A stretch of DNA of 64,000 nt from Arcicella sp038230735 (lineage in GTDB: Bacteria > Bacteroidota > Bacteroidia > Cytophagales > Spirosomataceae). Below the pieces are notes generated by a model, which saw only the letters and a list, made by a program, of their open reading frames with translations, searched no databases and was not told where the DNA came from. Shown here one piece after another: positions 1 through 8,170 of the stretch (its first letter is position 1; every line of letters starts with the position of its first letter). Position numbers and translations under genes: made by a program. The DNA lies in NCBI GenBank assembly GCA_038230735.1, contig JBBRMR010000012.1:1-64000 (forward strand), written 5' to 3'.

Positions 1-90
1 AGTCCTAATATGGTCTTTATTACTGCTTTTTGAGGCTTTTTCTAAAAGTGTTTCCTCTGCATCTGTTAATTTAATATAGCGATATCCCAT
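1..90 (-). CDS. IS630-like transposase N-terminus, cut by window edge
   Basis: The reverse strand opens with an ATG at 88-90 and stays open to the window edge, giving about 30 residues that begin MGYRYIKLTDAEE. An N-terminal 'LT..E...LE.A' helix followed by charged residues resembles the start of the helix-turn-helix region of IS630/Tc1-type transposases. The rest of the gene lies outside the window, so completeness and inverted repeats cannot be judged. A perfect TAnnTTTG box lies 4 nt upstream of the ATG (95-102, reverse strand), so the message would be nearly leaderless or the true start lies further in. A small DNA-binding protein unrelated to transposition remains possible. Confidence 0.4.
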   Translation of the reverse strand, partial: MGYRYIKLTDAEETLLEKASKSSNKDHIRT

Positions 91-94
91 ACAA

Positions 95-102
95 CAAAGA
101 TA
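95..102 (-). promoter_or_regulatory. Candidate -7 element (TATCTTTG)
   Basis: The reverse strand reads TATCTTTG, a perfect match to the Bacteroidota -7 consensus TAnnTTTG. It ends 4 nt before the ATG of the partial IS630-like gene. No TTTG was found at the expected -33 distance. The box is clear, but its use is inferred. Confidence 0.35.
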
Positions 103-361
103 CGAAATACAAAACGGCGTTTAAATTTATGCAACTACTTAGTCGCCCTCCAAAAGAACGTCTTGCGTAAATTATCCATTACTCTTCCATTCTCCATAAA
201 AAAAATGACTAAAATTCACCAGTGTAGATGAGGGTAGAGACTCTTGTCATTGTCTTCATTAAAACTGTAAATCTATCAAAAGAAACCTATGGAATGATTT
301 TTTCGATACATTTTAGGCTAATATCAGCCAGCTTTCAAACCTTTTAAAATCAACACACATC

Positions 362-1000
362 ATGAAAAAAATTATTATCACTTTCACTCTATTTTGTTTA
401 TCTGTGCCTTCATTATTTGCCCAAGAGTTTGCGGGAAAACGGATTTACAATGGAAATTTTTCCATGCTTCTCAACGGAAGTTCTTCTTCCCCAAGTTTTA
501 GTAGTTCTAATTTTACCTTGAACACTTCTTTTTTAACAGGAAAAATTAGGGAAAATAATACGTACACCGCTTACGGATTTAATTTTGGTGTTACCAGTTC
601 AACTACTCCATCAAATTCAGGAGGCATTCTAAAAGACTACACAAATTCCACCTACACAATTGGTCCAGTTATTCAATTTGGGAAATTTGTAAAGGTTTTT
701 GACCAATTTTATTTTGCTCCAAACGCTACTTTTAATGTCTCTGGCGTTTTTGGCTCAACTGAATCGCCAAACTCAACGGGTAAAATTGGAGGTTTTGGGG
801 TTGGATTGAATGTGTCACCACTCAATTTTGTATATCAAGTTAAAGAAAATTTTCTTTTGAGTATTGGAGTTGGAAGGATTGGAATAGATTATATTACCCG
901 AACGACTACTGTTAATAACAATGATAGCCGTAATTATTTTCTCTCTGTTAATGGAAATATTACAAACTTTTCAACACTCGGAGCCTATTATTTATTCTAA
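362..1000 (+). CDS. Predicted outer-membrane beta-barrel protein
   Basis: This 212-residue protein has a typical signal peptide (residues 1-20, cleavage after SLFA). The rest is rich in Ser, Thr, Asn, Gly and aromatic residues with alternating hydrophobic positions, and it ends in the aromatic string YYLF, as outer-membrane barrels do. No catalytic motif is visible. It resembles the small 'porin family / outer membrane beta-barrel' proteins common in Bacteroidota, but I cannot name a family. It stands alone: the upstream gap holds no gene and a strong terminator follows 6 nt after its stop. Probably a structural or uncharacterised surface protein. Confidence 0.8.
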   Translation: MKKIIITFTLFCLSVPSLFAQEFAGKRIYNGNFSMLLNGSSSSPSFSSSNFTLNTSFLTGKIRENNTYTAYGFNFGVTSSTTPSNSGGILKDYTNSTYTIGPVIQFGKFVKVFDQFYFAPNATFNVSGVFGSTESPNSTGKIGGFGVGLNVSPLNFVYQVKENFLLSIGVGRIGIDYITRTTTVNNNDSRNYFLSVNGNITNFSTLGAYYLF

Positions 1001-1005
1001 AAAAC

Positions 1006-1040
1006 AAGGGGCAGCATATCAAAACCTGCCCCTTATTTTC
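1006..1040 (+). terminator. Rho-independent terminator
   Basis: A perfect 9-bp stem (AAGGGGCAG at 1006-1014 with CTGCCCCTT at 1026-1034) encloses an 11-nt loop and is followed by ATTTTC. It lies just after the barrel-protein stop codon. Confidence 0.85.
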
Positions 1041-1232
1041 TACCATTTCACCACATTACTCTTCTCAATTCCTTTCCGTTGGCAATATCCATCATTCAAT
1101 CCAAAACATATTTTTCGTTCTCAAAAGAAGGAATTTGTTCTTCCAATATCAACATGATAGCACGTATTTTTGTCATGGTTTTGTATTAATTTTCCGTAAA
1201 TTTACCAATCATCAATCACTCTTTCGCAATCC

Positions 1233-2888
1233 ATGAAAAAACTATTACTAATTCTTTGCTCATTACTCTTTGCTCAAAGTTCACCGCTATTTGCCCAAAA
1301 AATCTGCTTTTATAATGGCAAAATCTATACCGTAGATACCCGTAGTTCTGTTGTAGAAGCGGTTGTGGTGGAAAATGGGCGAATTTTGTTTGTCGGTTCA
1401 ACGCCCGAAGCCCGTGCCGCTTGGTCGGATAGTCGGACGAAAATGGTGGATTTGGGAGGTAAACTAATGCTCCCAGGATTCATTGACAATCATACCCATT
1501 TTGCCGATGGTGGAATGTATCTCTTGGGCGTGGACTTGCGGGGAGCAAAATCCACCACCGAATTCAAAACCATTTTGAAAAAATACGTGGAAAACCACAG
1601 AAGCGAATGGATAAAATCGGGCAATTGGGATCATGAGGCTTGGGAAGTGAAGGAATTGCCAACCAAAGAAATGGTGGACGATTTCTCGAAAGAAACACCC
1701 TTATTTGTTGATCGTTTTGATGGTCACATGGCACTTGCTAATTCAAAAGCCTTGGCATTGGCAGGAATTACTAAGGACACAAAATCACCTGATGGGGGTA
1801 AAATTGTAAAAGACCCCAAAACGGGCGAGCCAACGGGTATACTGAAAGATGCCGCTATGTCCTTGATTTACAACATTATACCGCAAATTTCGCCCGAACA
1901 AAAAATAAAATACGTGCAGCGTGCCTTGCAAGAAGCCCGTGAAAATGGCATTACGTCAGTGCAAGATATTACTTTTCAACCCGATTTGATTGCTTACCAA
2001 GAACTCGAAAAACAAGATAAATTAACCTGCCGTTTTTATACTCGTTTACCGATAAGTTCTTACGAAAATTTGGTCAATGCGGGGATTCAAGTGGGGTTTG
2101 GGTCTAATAAAATAAAACTGGGTTCGGTAAAGGCTTATGCCGACGGTTCCTTGGGCAGTAGCACGGCTTTGATGTTCAAACCTTACGACCAAAATCCCAA
2201 TACCAAGGGTTTAGCAAGCGATATTGTTATTAATGGAAACCTAACAAAATGGGCAACGGATGCCGATAAAAACCATTTGCAATTGTCCATTCACGCCATT
2301 GGAGATTCGGCTAATTACTTGATGCTCAAACTGTTTGAAAATATTACCAAGACTAATCCAAAGTGGGATAGGCGTTTTAGAATTGAACACGCTCAACACG
2401 TGCGGTTGGAGGACATTCCACTTTTTGCCAAATTGGGCGTAGTTGCTTCCGTACAACCATATCATTGCATAGACGATGGCGTTTGGGCGGCAAAACGCAT
2501 TGGCACACGCATAGATTACACGCATCCGTACAAGTCATTCTTGGAGGCGGGCATCAAACTTTGCATGGGTTCAGACTGGTCAGTGGCTCCATTAAATGCA
2601 ATTGTGGGTATTTATGCGGCAGTTACTCGCCAAACGGTGGACGGGGGAAATCCGATGGGGTGGATTCCGAAACAAAAGATTTCGGTGGCTGATGCCATCA
2701 AAGGCTATACGATAAATAACGCTTATGCAGCTTTTGAAGAGAAAGAAAAAGGCTCAATTGAACCTGGCAAATTGGCGGATATGGTTGTCCTTTCAGACGA
2801 TATTCTAACCATTAAACCAGAAAAAATACAAAACGTAAAGGTTTTGATGACTATTTTTGATGGAAAGATTGTTTATGAGAAGAAGTAA
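1233..2888 (+). CDS. Exported amidohydrolase, YtcJ-like (amidohydrolase family 3)
   Basis: This 551-residue metal-dependent hydrolase starts with a signal peptide ending SPLFAQ (about residue 22). It has the N-terminal beta-sandwich opening 'NGKIYTVD', the metal-binding HxH in FIDNHTHF (H87, H89), further ligands in 'IHAIGDS' and 'RIEHAQH', and the late 'GSDWSVAPLN' Asp motif. It ends with the usual 'G.I..GK.AD.VVLS' sandwich return. Known relatives hydrolyse C-N bonds in amides or cyclic imides. The natural substrate is not predictable, and periplasmic location follows from the signal peptide. Length fits the family. It is a single gene; the next start is about 100 nt downstream. Confidence 0.9.
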   Translation: MKKLLLILCSLLFAQSSPLFAQKICFYNGKIYTVDTRSSVVEAVVVENGRILFVGSTPEARAAWSDSRTKMVDLGGKLMLPGFIDNHTHFADGGMYLLGVDLRGAKSTTEFKTILKKYVENHRSEWIKSGNWDHEAWEVKELPTKEMVDDFSKETPLFVDRFDGHMALANSKALALAGITKDTKSPDGGKIVKDPKTGEPTGILKDAAMSLIYNIIPQISPEQKIKYVQRALQEARENGITSVQDITFQPDLIAYQELEKQDKLTCRFYTRLPISSYENLVNAGIQVGFGSNKIKLGSVKAYADGSLGSSTALMFKPYDQNPNTKGLASDIVINGNLTKWATDADKNHLQLSIHAIGDSANYLMLKLFENITKTNPKWDRRFRIEHAQHVRLEDIPLFAKLGVVASVQPYHCIDDGVWAAKRIGTRIDYTHPYKSFLEAGIKLCMGSDWSVAPLNAIVGIYAAVTRQTVDGGNPMGWIPKQKISVADAIKGYTINNAYAAFEEKEKGSIEPGKLADMVVLSDDILTIKPEKIQNVKVLMTIFDGKIVYEKK

Positions 2889-2991
2889 ATTAGGGTTAAA
2901 TTGTTGGGATTTAGGATTTTAAAAATATTCTACTTCCAACATTTTGATTTAGATGCCCCAAATTCCAATTTCAAACCCCTAAATCTTAACG
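2889..2991. repeat. Word-repeat intergenic spacer (GGATTTAGG / CCCCTAAATC)
   Basis: The spacer reads 'GGGATTTAGGATTTT' early and 'AACCCCTAAATC' late, so its halves are loosely inverted. The same words recur in the gaps at about 45509-45566 and 50735-50822. It may form a weak hairpin. No gene is seen. Confidence 0.4.
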
Positions 2992-3609
2992 ATGGATATA
3001 ACTGAAATAATAAAATATCTTTCCGATTCAAAGGAAATTATTAGTGCTGGTCTTTGGGCAGTTACGCTGGTGGTTTATGCCGAGAATGGGTTGTTCTTTG
3101 CCTTTTTCCTCCCTGGCGATTATCTCCTTTTCCTCACGGGCGTGTTCGTGGGGACTAAGGTGGTAGCTTTCACCATCACTACCGTAATGCTATATTTATT
3201 TTTGGCAGCTGTCTTGGGTTCGCTGACGGGCTTTTTGTTTGGGAGATTCTTTGGGAGTACTCTCGAAAATCGTCCAGATAAGTGGTATTTCAAGAAAAAG
3301 CACATAAAATCAACCGAAGAATTCTTTGAAAAATATGGGAATCAAGCCCTTATTATCAGTCGGTTTCTACCTTATATCCGTACTTTTGCACCCATTTTAG
3401 CGGGTATCAGCAGGATGAATTATCCTAAATATCTGTTCCTAAATATCTTAGGGGCAGCACTTTGGGTAGGAATATTGGTGGGTGGCGGATATTATTTCGG
3501 CGTACAATTTCCTTGGATTATCAACTATGTTCATTATGTTATTTTGTTCTTTTTGGCGGTAACTACTTTTACGGTTATTAAAGGATATTTGAACATCAAA
3601 AAGTCGTAA
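2992..3609 (+). CDS. DedA-family integral membrane protein
   Basis: This 205-residue protein has the DedA/VTT (SNARE-associated Golgi protein) pattern. An N-terminal re-entrant 'ENGLFFAFFLPGDYLLFLTG' segment is followed by a 'GRFFG' stretch, the conserved 'SRFLPYIRTFAPILAG.SRM' motif near residues 119-143, then 'NILGAALWV' and C-terminal membrane helices. DedA proteins act in the inner membrane in lipid flipping and envelope homeostasis. The nuoA start lies 1 nt after its stop, so the two are very likely co-transcribed. Such coupling to a complex I subunit is unusual. Confidence 0.92.
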   Translation: MDITEIIKYLSDSKEIISAGLWAVTLVVYAENGLFFAFFLPGDYLLFLTGVFVGTKVVAFTITTVMLYLFLAAVLGSLTGFLFGRFFGSTLENRPDKWYFKKKHIKSTEEFFEKYGNQALIISRFLPYIRTFAPILAGISRMNYPKYLFLNILGAALWVGILVGGGYYFGVQFPWIINYVHYVILFFLAVTTFTVIKGYLNIKKS

Positions 3610-3610
3610 A

Positions 3611-4078
3611 ATGCTTACAGATTTTAGTTACATATTACTCTTCATTATTGCGGGAATTGCCTTCACGGCTTTGATTCTTTTTGTGGCAAAATTGATTCGC
3701 CCCAGTCGCCCGAATATAGAAAAACTTTCCACCTACGAATCAGGCGAAGAACCCGATGGCAATGCCAATGTGCGGTTCAATATGCGATTCTATGTAATTG
3801 CCTTGATTTTTGTGCTTTTCGATGTTGAACTAATTTTTCTTTTCCCTTGGGCAACGGTCTTTGGCAATCAGCATTTAATTGATGTTACCAACGGAATGTG
3901 GGGTTGGTTTTCAATCATGGAAATGTTCATTTTCGTGGGAATCTTGGTGCTTGGATTGGCGTATGCTTGGGTAAAGGGGCATTTAGATTGGGTACGTCCA
4001 GAGATTCAAAAACCCGATTATCAGTCAAAAATACCCGCTTCGGCTTATGATAACGTTAATCGAAAATATGAAAAATAA
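3611..4078 (+). CDS. nuoA: NADH-quinone oxidoreductase subunit A
   Basis: This 155-residue membrane subunit of respiratory complex I has three helices. The diagnostic loop 'YESGEEPDGNANVRFNMRFY' after helix 1 is followed by 'ALIFVLFDVELIFLFPWA', whose acidic residues are conserved in the quinone-channel region. The C-terminal tail is normal for the family. NuoA is usually the first gene of nuoA-N, with nuoB directly downstream. Here the next gene is an oxidoreductase and no other nuo gene is in the window, so the subunit must be supplied in trans to a complex encoded elsewhere. It sits 1 nt after dedA. Confidence 0.95.
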   Translation: MLTDFSYILLFIIAGIAFTALILFVAKLIRPSRPNIEKLSTYESGEEPDGNANVRFNMRFYVIALIFVLFDVELIFLFPWATVFGNQHLIDVTNGMWGWFSIMEMFIFVGILVLGLAYAWVKGHLDWVRPEIQKPDYQSKIPASAYDNVNRKYEK

Positions 4079-4090
4079 ATAAAATAAACT

Positions 4091-5095
4091 ATGCTAAACG
4101 TTGCCATTATCGGTTTTGGATTGTCGGGGAAATCTTTACAAGCTCCTTTTTTTGAGGCAAATCCTAATTTCAACCTCAAAACCATTGTTTCAAATTCTCA
4201 GAATCCACAAGCGATTTTTCCAAATGTGAAAGTTGCCAAAAGTTTGGAGGAAGTTTTGGCGGATGATTCCATTGATTTGGTCAGTATTTGCTCGCCCAAC
4301 GCTACGCATTTTGAGTATGCCAAACGTACTTTGTTGGCAGAGAAACACGTATTGGTAGAAAAGCCTTTTACGGCAACTATGGAAGAAGCCGAAGAGTTGA
4401 TTGAATTATCAAAAAAACAAGGAAAAGTTCTATCAGTTTTTCAGAATCGCCGTTTTGATAGTGATTTCATGACTGTTCAGAAGGTAGTTGAAGGCGGTTT
4501 TTTAGGAAAGATTCACAATTTTGAGATTCATTTTAACCGCTATAAACCCGTTCTTAATCCCAAGAAATGGAAAGAAACTGTTGCTCCTGGCAGTGGTATA
4601 ATTTATGATTTAGGCTCACATATTATTGACCAAGCCCTTACGCTTTTTGGCGTTCCTAAAAACGTTTGGGGACAAACCTTTACGCAAAGAGAACATTCAG
4701 AAATTGACGATGCTTTTGATATTCGATTAGACTACGGAAATTTGAAAGTAACGCTTCGAGCCAGTCTTTTAGTGCGTGAAGACAGCCCAAGATACATTAT
4801 TCATGGTACGAGAGGTTCATTTATAAAACACGGAATTGACGTTCAAGAAGACCACCTAAAAGCGGGAATATTACCCAATCAAGAATTTTTTGGCATTGAA
4901 CCTACCTCAAATTTAGGGATTTTAAATACTGAATTTAACGGAATAACTTTCAGAGGAACGGTTGAAACAATGAAAGGAAATTGGGCTTTATTGTTCCAAA
5001 ATCTGCACGATGCCATTGTGGATGAAAAGGAATTATTCATTAAACCCGAGGTGGTTTTGGAGCAAATTAGGATTATTGAACAAGTGAAAAATTAA
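4091..5095 (+). CDS. Gfo/Idh/MocA-family NAD(P)-dependent oxidoreductase
   Basis: This 334-residue cytoplasmic dehydrogenase has an N-terminal Rossmann fold (AIIGFGLSGK, residues 5-14), the 'SICSPNATHFE' loop, the catalytic-site EKPF (Lys91), and the C-terminal motif 'YDLGSHIIDQAL' with the proton-shuttling His. The overall pattern is closest to the YdgJ/YvaA-like scyllo-inositol or sugar dehydrogenases. The substrate cannot be fixed. It starts 12 nt after nuoA and may share its transcript. It is convergent with rodA, with only 4 nt between the stops and no separate terminator visible. Confidence 0.9.
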   Translation: MLNVAIIGFGLSGKSLQAPFFEANPNFNLKTIVSNSQNPQAIFPNVKVAKSLEEVLADDSIDLVSICSPNATHFEYAKRTLLAEKHVLVEKPFTATMEEAEELIELSKKQGKVLSVFQNRRFDSDFMTVQKVVEGGFLGKIHNFEIHFNRYKPVLNPKKWKETVAPGSGIIYDLGSHIIDQALTLFGVPKNVWGQTFTQREHSEIDDAFDIRLDYGNLKVTLRASLLVREDSPRYIIHGTRGSFIKHGIDVQEDHLKAGILPNQEFFGIEPTSNLGILNTEFNGITFRGTVETMKGNWALLFQNLHDAIVDEKELFIKPEVVLEQIRIIEQVKN

Positions 5096-5099
5096 AAAA

Positions 5100-6389
5100 T
5101 TACCACCTCGAAAGAACCTGCGTCCGATGAGCATCAATTTTCAAAAAGATGAATAACAGAATTGAAAATGACCAAAGTGATGAACCACCGTAGCTAAAAA
5201 AGGGCAAAGGAATCCCGATAACGGGCATCAATCCAATGGTCATACCAATATTTACCATAAAGTGAAAAAACAGAATAGACACTACGCCATAACCATACAC
5301 TCTTGCAAAGCGGGATTTCTGCCGTTCTGCCAAATAAATCACTCGCAAAAGTAAGCCCAAAAACAAGCCAACAACTAACAAACTCCCCGCAAAACCTTCT
5401 TCTTCACCAACGGTACAGAAAATAAAATCGGTACTTTGCTCGGGTACAAAGTCAAATTTGGTTTGTGTTCCTTGTAAATATCCTTTCCCCACGAGTCCAC
5501 CCGAACCAATGGCAATTTTGGCTTGGCGAACGTTATAGCCTGTTTTCTTACGGTCAAAATCGGGGTCAATTAATACTTTGATACGATTTCGTTGGTGTTC
5601 TTTCAAAACATTGTTGACCGTCCAACTTACGCCCGTAGCGAATAGTCCCATGCCAAAAGCTACGCCAATAATCATCAAAACATTGCGAGTTTTTCGCTCA
5701 TAACGTGGTAATAACCAGATAATTAAGCCCGTCAGAATTGCTAATCCTGCATAAATTTGCCACTGCTCAAAAATTAGAGACAGGACAAATAAAATAATAA
5801 TTGAAATGGCAGCGGCTGGATAAATTCCTGGCAAACCTTCACGATATAAAAGCACCATAAAAGAAGCAAAAACCAATGCCACGCCCGTTTCGTTGGAAAT
5901 TAAAATCAAGATTGGGGGAAGGGCAATGATAATGGCGGCATTGAATTGATCTTTAAATCGAGACAAATTGACCATTGGCGTACTAACGTATTTCGCCAAA
6001 GCCAAAGCCGTTGCCATCTTAGCAAATTCAGCGGGTTGGAGTTGAAATCCCCCAAATCTGAACCATGAATGTGACCCTTTTACTTCCGTTCCAACCACTA
6101 AAACCGCCACCAAAAGGAACATAAAAAAGCCGTAGATGAAGAATGCCGTAGTCTCATAAAAGCGATAATCAATTACTAAAATGGCAATAATCAGAATTAC
6201 AGTTGTGCCAATCCAGATAAGTTGTTTGCCTGCGTTAGTATCAAAAAAGCCCGCATCCGTAATCCAAAGAGGGTTTTCTGGGTTGTAAATCGCAGCGTAT
6301 ATATTTGCCCAACCCACCACCACGCACACAATGAAGAGAAGGACGGTAATCCAGTCTAAATTTTTAGATATTTTTTCTTGTCTTGCCAT
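5100..6389 (-). CDS. rodA: Rod-shape-determining peptidoglycan glycosyltransferase RodA
   Basis: This 429-residue SEDS-family protein has about ten membrane helices. It shows the signatures 'LQPAEFAKMATALALAKY', 'SNETGVALVFASF', 'QAKIAIGSGGLVGKGYLQGTQ', 'FVPEQSTDFIFCTVGEEEGF' and 'IGIPLPFFSYGGSS', all typical of RodA (lipid II polymerase of the elongasome). It normally pairs with class B PBP2, which is not next to it here. The DUF4405-like gene ends 5 nt upstream, so the two probably form an operon. The TM segments and length (about 430) match RodA better than FtsW. Confidence 0.95.
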   Translation of the reverse strand: MARQEKISKNLDWITVLLFIVCVVVGWANIYAAIYNPENPLWITDAGFFDTNAGKQLIWIGTTVILIIAILVIDYRFYETTAFFIYGFFMFLLVAVLVVGTEVKGSHSWFRFGGFQLQPAEFAKMATALALAKYVSTPMVNLSRFKDQFNAAIIIALPPILILISNETGVALVFASFMVLLYREGLPGIYPAAAISIIILFVLSLIFEQWQIYAGLAILTGLIIWLLPRYERKTRNVLMIIGVAFGMGLFATGVSWTVNNVLKEHQRNRIKVLIDPDFDRKKTGYNVRQAKIAIGSGGLVGKGYLQGTQTKFDFVPEQSTDFIFCTVGEEEGFAGSLLVVGLFLGLLLRVIYLAERQKSRFARVYGYGVVSILFFHFMVNIGMTIGLMPVIGIPLPFFSYGGSSLWSFSILLFIFLKIDAHRTQVLSRW

Positions 6390-6394
6390 TATTT

Positions 6395-7213
6395 TTATAA
6401 AATCTCCACCAATCCACTCTTAATCAACCCTTTACCCTTGGTTTGAAATTTTGAAATCCCCCCCGATGCCTCATCCATTTTCGCTTCGTAAACCTCCGTT
6501 TTGTCTTTACTTTTCATTTCTACCATCACATAAAAAACTCCTTTTGCAGTAGTTTTTGAATTGATTAAGAAATTTTCACGGGGCGTTTCTTTTTCGGAAA
6601 GTGGCAATTTTGAAGCGGTTTTGGCGTGCCAAGTTGGTAAGACTTCTGGTTTGAAATCCTTGATGTCAAAGTGTCCTTCTTCGGCTTCTTCTTCGCTTTC
6701 GGGCATTTCTGCTTGCTTGGCGGGAACAAATAAATTATTGACAAATTTATGGTCGGCATCTTCTACCCACGCCACCACTACGGGCAATTCAGTTTCCTTA
6801 TTTTTTTCAAGTAATACCCTTAGAGCCGTTCCTTTTACGTCCTGATTGGTTTTTACTTCTTCAAAAGAAAGTGTTTCGGGTCTTATTCTTTTTTTGGCAA
6901 ATATTTTTCCCGCTTCTGCCACGGGTTCAAGGACTTCCGTCACTGTTCCGACTAACACAAGCCCAAACACAAGCCCCGCAATAGTAAATTCTTTCTGAAA
7001 TTTTCCCGATTTTTTTTCTTTGGAATAACCCGTGATTGAAGACCAGTTATTGATGATATGAAAGATGGCGAAACCCACAAAAATTAGCCCAAAAACGGTA
7101 TGCGTAATTTCAACGGCATGGGCTTTCTGCTTGATATACAACAAGATACCCGTAATTGATAAACTTAAAAAAGCGAAAGCTACTGATAGGCTAATAATAT
7201 TTTTTCTTTTCAT
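6395..7213 (-). CDS. DUF4405-like membrane protein with soluble C-terminal domain
   Basis: I take ATG 7211-7213 (MKRKNIISLSVAF) as the start, giving 272 residues; an upstream in-frame ATG at 7252 would add a non-signal-like leader. Two N-terminal helices carry spaced histidines ('VEITHTVFGLIF...FHIINNW'), as in the DUF4405 heme-b-like family. A third helix follows near residue 75, then a soluble region with an acidic patch (ESEEEAEEGHFD) and a C-terminal domain of unknown fold. The histidines could bind heme, which is inference. It lies directly upstream of rodA, 5 nt apart. The function is unknown. Confidence 0.75.
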   Translation of the reverse strand: MKRKNIISLSVAFAFLSLSITGILLYIKQKAHAVEITHTVFGLIFVGFAIFHIINNWSSITGYSKEKKSGKFQKEFTIAGLVFGLVLVGTVTEVLEPVAEAGKIFAKKRIRPETLSFEEVKTNQDVKGTALRVLLEKNKETELPVVVAWVEDADHKFVNNLFVPAKQAEMPESEEEAEEGHFDIKDFKPEVLPTWHAKTASKLPLSEKETPRENFLINSKTTAKGVFYVMVEMKSKDKTEVYEAKMDEASGGISKFQTKGKGLIKSGLVEIL

Positions 7214-7379
7214 GGTGAATGATAAAATGTGATTAGATACAAATTTAATCAATAATTATGGGAATGTTTATTTCGTGAGATATTAGCGATTATCAGACTT
7301 AAAATTTATGAAATATTACCGTTAAATAAATAAAGCGACCGAATAATAAGAATGTCTTTTTCGGCATTTAATTGTATTT

Positions 7380-7387
7380 TATGTTTG
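7380..7387 (+). promoter_or_regulatory. Candidate -7 element (TATGTTTG)
   Basis: TATGTTTG is a perfect TAnnTTTG match, 47 nt before the ATG at 7435. A weak -33 (TTTT at 7357-7360) lies 19 nt upstream of the box. It probably drives the 185-residue protein. Confidence 0.4.
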
Positions 7388-7434
7388 TTAAAGTTATTAA
7401 AACAAATTTTTCACAATCTAACTAATATAAACAA

Positions 7435-7992
7435 ATGGTATTAATAAACGTAAGGCTCCGCATTGTGGGCTTGTATTTCAATGAAACAGTCTCTATCGAG
7501 GATAGACCTGATTTAACGGTTCGAGATGTAATGGATGAGTATATTCGACTGCATCCAAATTTGTCTGTTCCAGGTGGCTTAGAGTATGTTCGATATCCAG
7601 ATGTAGCCATACCATTAAAAGCCAGAGATTATGTCAGAACAATCTCTTATCATTTTAATAGCGTGTATAATTTTAATGCAGATGACTCGGGAGCTGTTCC
7701 GCCAGATGGAAATTCTTTGGGGAATAGACTCCGTACAGCAGGTATATACACACTCTCAGAAGATTTGGAAGATAATTTTCCAGATATTAATAAAGTTGGT
7801 TTGGCGTGGCAATATTACGTAGTATCAAAAGGTGGGGTCGTAAAGAGCCGAACCAGAGAGGAAAGAGATTTCCAAGCCTTTGGGGAGCTTGAGGTTCCAA
7901 TTAATAAACCCAAATATGACTTCAAAGATGGTGACACAATCATTTGGAGATTAGTGGCCATTGCTCGTGAACCAAATTATATTTATGTGTAA
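7435..7992 (+). CDS. Uncharacterised protein, possible DUF4430-like beta-grasp
   Basis: This 185-residue protein has no signal peptide or membrane segment. The N-terminus (VRLRIVGLYFNETVSIED) looks beta-rich and 'LTVRDVMDEYI' is helical. The C-terminal half contains 'GLAWQYYVVSKGGV' and ends 'YDFKDGDTIIWRLVAIA'. This order (aromatic strand 'W.YYV', then 'y.l.dGDtiiW') recalls DUF4430/transcobalamin-C-like beta-grasp domains, but the resemblance is by eye and weak. It precedes the heme peroxidase on the same strand, with a hairpin between them, so linkage in function is possible while co-transcription is doubtful. I do not recognise a function. Confidence 0.7.
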   Translation: MVLINVRLRIVGLYFNETVSIEDRPDLTVRDVMDEYIRLHPNLSVPGGLEYVRYPDVAIPLKARDYVRTISYHFNSVYNFNADDSGAVPPDGNSLGNRLRTAGIYTLSEDLEDNFPDINKVGLAWQYYVVSKGGVVKSRTREERDFQAFGELEVPINKPKYDFKDGDTIIWRLVAIAREPNYIYV

Positions 7993-8018
7993 AAAATCAT
8001 GAATTATTAAATTTACTA

Positions 8019-8052
8019 CCCTTACAAGGTTTCAAAACCCTTGTAAGGGCTT
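8019..8052 (+). terminator. Palindromic hairpin, likely terminator
   Basis: An 11-bp perfect stem (CCCTTACAAGG at 8019-8029 with CCTTGTAAGGG at 8039-8049) encloses a loop containing TTTCAAAA and is followed by CTTATTTA. The sequence resembles the palindrome at 38525-38555 and may be a member of a dispersed palindromic repeat family. Confidence 0.65.
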
Positions 8053-8170
8053 ATTTACGCTGAATAATAATTTTCCAATAATACGTACACATTCCAAAGA
8101 CACCATATAATTAGGTTTTTACACAATAATCAGTTTTGTCTCGTATCACAATCTTTAACCAAAAGAAACG

